NCBI RefSeq assembly: GCF_018531195.1
Contig: NZ_JAHDYS010000004.1
Location: forward strand, 1-64,000
Source of the DNA: Pelotalea chapellei
Lineage (GTDB): Bacteria; Desulfobacterota; Desulfuromonadia; Geobacterales; Pseudopelobacteraceae
DNA length: 64,000 bases
Direction: 5' to 3'
The position numbers were made by a program, and so were the translations under genes. Shown here piece after piece: positions 61,929 through 64,000 of this stretch (its first letter is position 1; each line of letters opens with the position of its first letter). The notes under the pieces were generated by a model. The model searched no databases. It worked only from the letters and a program-made list of their open reading frames with translations, and was not told the DNA's origin.

Positions 61929-63995
61929 ATGTCGAAACAGAGCCAACAACCACAATCCATCTTCAATGCAGCGCTTTTGAAAGGAGCCCTGCGCGACTCT
62001 CTCAAGAAGCTGGATCCCCGTACCCTCTGGCGCAACCCGGTCATGTTTTGTGTCGAGATCGCCAGCGGTATCACCCTGGTCACCTTCGTCATGTCACTGA
62101 CCGGCGCCAACAGGGAACCGGCCTGGTTTACCGGCACTGTCTCGGTCTGGTTGTGGCTAACGGTCACCTTCTCAACCTTTGCCGAGGCGTTGGCCGAGGG
62201 ACGGGGAAAAGCCCGTGCTGCTTCACTCAGAAAGTCGCGTACCTACGTGACCGCCAAGCGACTGGACAAGGCAGAATTTGGTCAGAATTACACGACGGTC
62301 GGCGCCAGCCAACTTCGCAAGGGTGACCTGATTCTGGTGGAAGCCAACGATATGATCGCCGGCGACGGTGACGTGGTAGCCGGCGCAGCCTTGATCAACG
62401 AATCAGCCGTGACAGGAGAATCAGCGCCGGTAATCCGTGAATCAGGCGGTGACAGGAGCGCTGTCACCGGCGGCACCACGGTCATTGCCAATAGTATCAT
62501 CGTCCGTATCACCGCCAATCCGGGCGAAACCTTCCTGGATCGGATGATCTCACTTATAGAAGGCGCCAAACGTCGCAAAACCCCTAACGAGGTTGCCCTT
62601 GAAGTGCTACTGATCGCCCTGACCCTGGTCTTTCTGCTGGTCTGCGCCAACATCAGCCCCCTCTCGATTTACAGTGTCAAACAGGCTGGGCACGGTACGC
62701 CGGTCTCACTGACGATCCTGGTGGCATTGTTTGTCTGCCTGGCGCCCACCACGATTGCCGCGCTGTTGCCGGCCATTGGCATCGCCGGCATGGACCGGCT
62801 GTTCCAGAAGAACGTAATCGCACTTTCCGGCCGGGCCATCGAGGCGGCCGGTGATGTCAACGTGCTGCTTTTGGACAAAACAGGCACCATCACTCATGGC
62901 AATCGACAGGCAGTTACCTTTGTAGCGGTTGGTGGCCACAGCGAGCGGGATGTGGCCGAGGCCGCCCTGATGGCATCTATTGCAGACGAGACCCCGGAAG
63001 GTCGTAGCGTAGTGGTCTTGGCGAAAGAGCAACACGGCCTTGTCAGAGAAACACCACAGGATGCCGAAGTGATGGAGTTCAGTGCCGACACACGCCTCTC
63101 CGGCATCAACCTGGCCGGCAATCAGTACCGTAAGGGTGCCTCGGACTCGATCATTGCGTTTGTCAGAAAACGGGGCTGTACAACAGTTCCCGGTGACCTG
63201 ACCGAAGTGGTGGACAGGATTGCGCGGGGGGGCGCCACACCGCTGGTGGTCTGCAAGGGAAGCGAGATCCTGGGTGTGATCAATCTCAAGGATATCGTCA
63301 AAGCCGGTATACAGGAGCGTTTCCTGCAGCTGCGCAGCATGGGAATCAAAACGGTGATGATCACCGGCGACAACCCCCTGACCGCTGCCGCCATCGCAGC
63401 CGAGGCCCAGGTGGATGATTTTCTGGCCCAAGCCAAACCGGAGGAGAAACTGCGCCTGATACGCGAATATCAGGAGCAGGGATACATGGTGGCCATGACC
63501 GGCGACGGCACCAACGACGCCCCGGCCCTGGCCCAGGCCGACGTGGCCGTGGCCATGAACACCGGTACCCAGCCGGCACGGGAGGCGGCCAACATCATTG
63601 ATCTGGACAGTAATCCGACCAAGCTGCTGGACATTGTCGAGGTGGGCAAGCAGATCCTGATGACCCGCGGGAACCTGACCACCTTCAGCATCTCCAACGA
63701 CATAGCCAAGTACTTCGCCATTATCCCGGCGGCGCTTCTGTCGATCTACCCGCAATTGGGGGTGCTCAACGTGATGAGGTTGGCCAGCCCGTTCAGCGCG
63801 ATCCTTTCAGCGGTCATCTTCAATGCCATCATCATCCCGATGCTGGTACCACTGGCCTTGAAGGGAACCAGGTTTCGCCCCATGCCGGCCGAGAAACTGC
63901 TGATCCACAATCTTCTGATCTACGGGGTGGGTGGCATCATTGCGCCGTTTGTCGGGATCAAGATCATTGATATGGTGATTGGAATGGTGGTGTAG
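61929..63995 (+). CDS. kdpB: Potassium-transporting ATPase subunit B (KdpB)
   Basis: A 688-residue P-type ATPase. The phosphorylated Asp is in [15 protein letters not shown]; the actuator TGES is in [13 protein letters not shown]; the nucleotide domain has [10 protein letters not shown]; the hinge is [20 protein letters not shown]. It pumps K+ with KdpA and KdpC at low external K+. The gene ends at 63995, five bases before the window edge, so kdpC and any kdpDE sensor lie outside. Confidence 0.95.
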   Translation: MSKQSQQPQSIFNAALLKGALRDSLKKLDPRTLWRNPVMFCVEIASGITLVTFVMSLTGANREPAWFTGTVSVWLWLTVTFSTFAEALAEGRGKARAASLRKSRTYVTAKRLDKAEFGQNYTTVGASQLRKGDLILVEANDMIAGDGDVVAGAALINESAVTGESAPVIRESGGDRSAVTGGTTVIANSIIVRITANPGETFLDRMISLIEGAKRRKTPNEVALEVLLIALTLVFLLVCANISPLSIYSVKQAGHGTPVSLTILVALFVCLAPTTIAALLPAIGIAGMDRLFQKNVIALSGRAIEAAGDVNVLLLDKTGTITHGNRQAVTFVAVGGHSERDVAEAALMASIADETPEGRSVVVLAKEQHGLVRETPQDAEVMEFSADTRLSGINLAGNQYRKGASDSIIAFVRKRGCTTVPGDLTEVVDRIARGGATPLVVCKGSEILGVINLKDIVKAGIQERFLQLRSMGIKTVMITGDNPLTAAAIAAEAQVDDFLAQAKPEEKLRLIREYQEQGYMVAMTGDGTNDAPALAQADVAVAMNTGTQPAREAANIIDLDSNPTKLLDIVEVGKQILMTRGNLTTFSISNDIAKYFAIIPAALLSIYPQLGVLNVMRLASPFSAILSAVIFNAIIIPMLVPLALKGTRFRPMPAEKLLIHNLLIYGVGGIIAPFVGIKIIDMVIGMVV

Positions 63996-64000
63996 CAAAT

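Overview
The window is a stretch of a Gram-negative chromosome. It has an LptD outer-membrane assembly gene, several lipoproteins, a pentaheme c-type cytochrome, a bc-type complex, a cytochrome bd oxidase, tandem DUF507 genes, a trpA-accD-folC run and anaerobic (cobalt-early) cobalamin genes. This mix and the gene order resemble the Geobacter/Pelobacter group (Desulfuromonadia). That placement is inferred from gene content and style, not from a database match. No rRNA operon, CRISPR array or prophage is visible.

Layout. 0-7 kb: a TPR protein facing a two-repeat protein of unknown function, then DedA, trmJ, a SemiSWEET, lemA and two TPM-domain genes. 7-15 kb: a minus-strand run of msrA and ruvC-ruvA with yebC beside it, tRNA-Cys with its own promoter and terminator, an oxidoreductase, a frameshifted M23 peptidase and rnr. 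15-18.7 kb: an accessory islet with an Xre/RES toxin-antitoxin pair, a REP-like palindrome, a REP-associated transposase with terminal inverted repeats, and an orphan PEP-CTERM protein behind a candidate sigma-54 promoter. 18.7-26.3 kb: a minus-strand electron-transport cluster (Rieske, cytochrome b, pentaheme cytochrome c, Sco, aa3-type oxidase subunits I/III/IV/II and heme O synthase). 26.4-31.4 kb: tatC, a phosphofructokinase, and an Rrf2 regulator followed by cydAB, with a shared operator-like sequence. 31.4-34.7 kb: a lipoprotein with a lytic-transglycosylase-like domain behind a long hairpin-rich leader, then a chemoreceptor. 34.8-44.7 kb: trpA, accD, folC, lptD, then on the minus strand an Slt transglycosylase, an AAA ATPase, a lipoprotein, two DUF507 genes and a small cytochrome c. 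44.7-53.5 kb: hemW, nuoEFG interrupted by an exported alpha/beta hydrolase, then cbiX, cbiC, an AEC permease and cbiD. 53.6-64 kb: a secreted protein with a duplicated six-cysteine motif, ribH-nusB-hom, trpB2, trpF, trpB and kdpAB (cut by the window edge after kdpB).

How the parts fit. Two oxygen-reducing routes lie close together. One is a quinol-cytochrome c-oxidase chain whose Rieske subunit carries a twin-arginine signal and faces tatC. The other is a quinol bd oxidase probably controlled by the Rrf2 regulator beside it. Other genes cover DNA repair (ruvAC), protein repair (msrA), cell-wall turnover, tryptophan and cobalamin synthesis and potassium uptake.

The points most worth a second look are: the shared Rrf2/cydA operator; the leader RNA at 31.4-31.6 kb; the duplicated cysteine protein at 53.6 kb; the pentaheme cytochrome in place of cytochrome c1; the sigma-54/PEP-CTERM gene; the three-copy intergenic element with inverted ends; and the homopolymer frameshift in the M23 peptidase.
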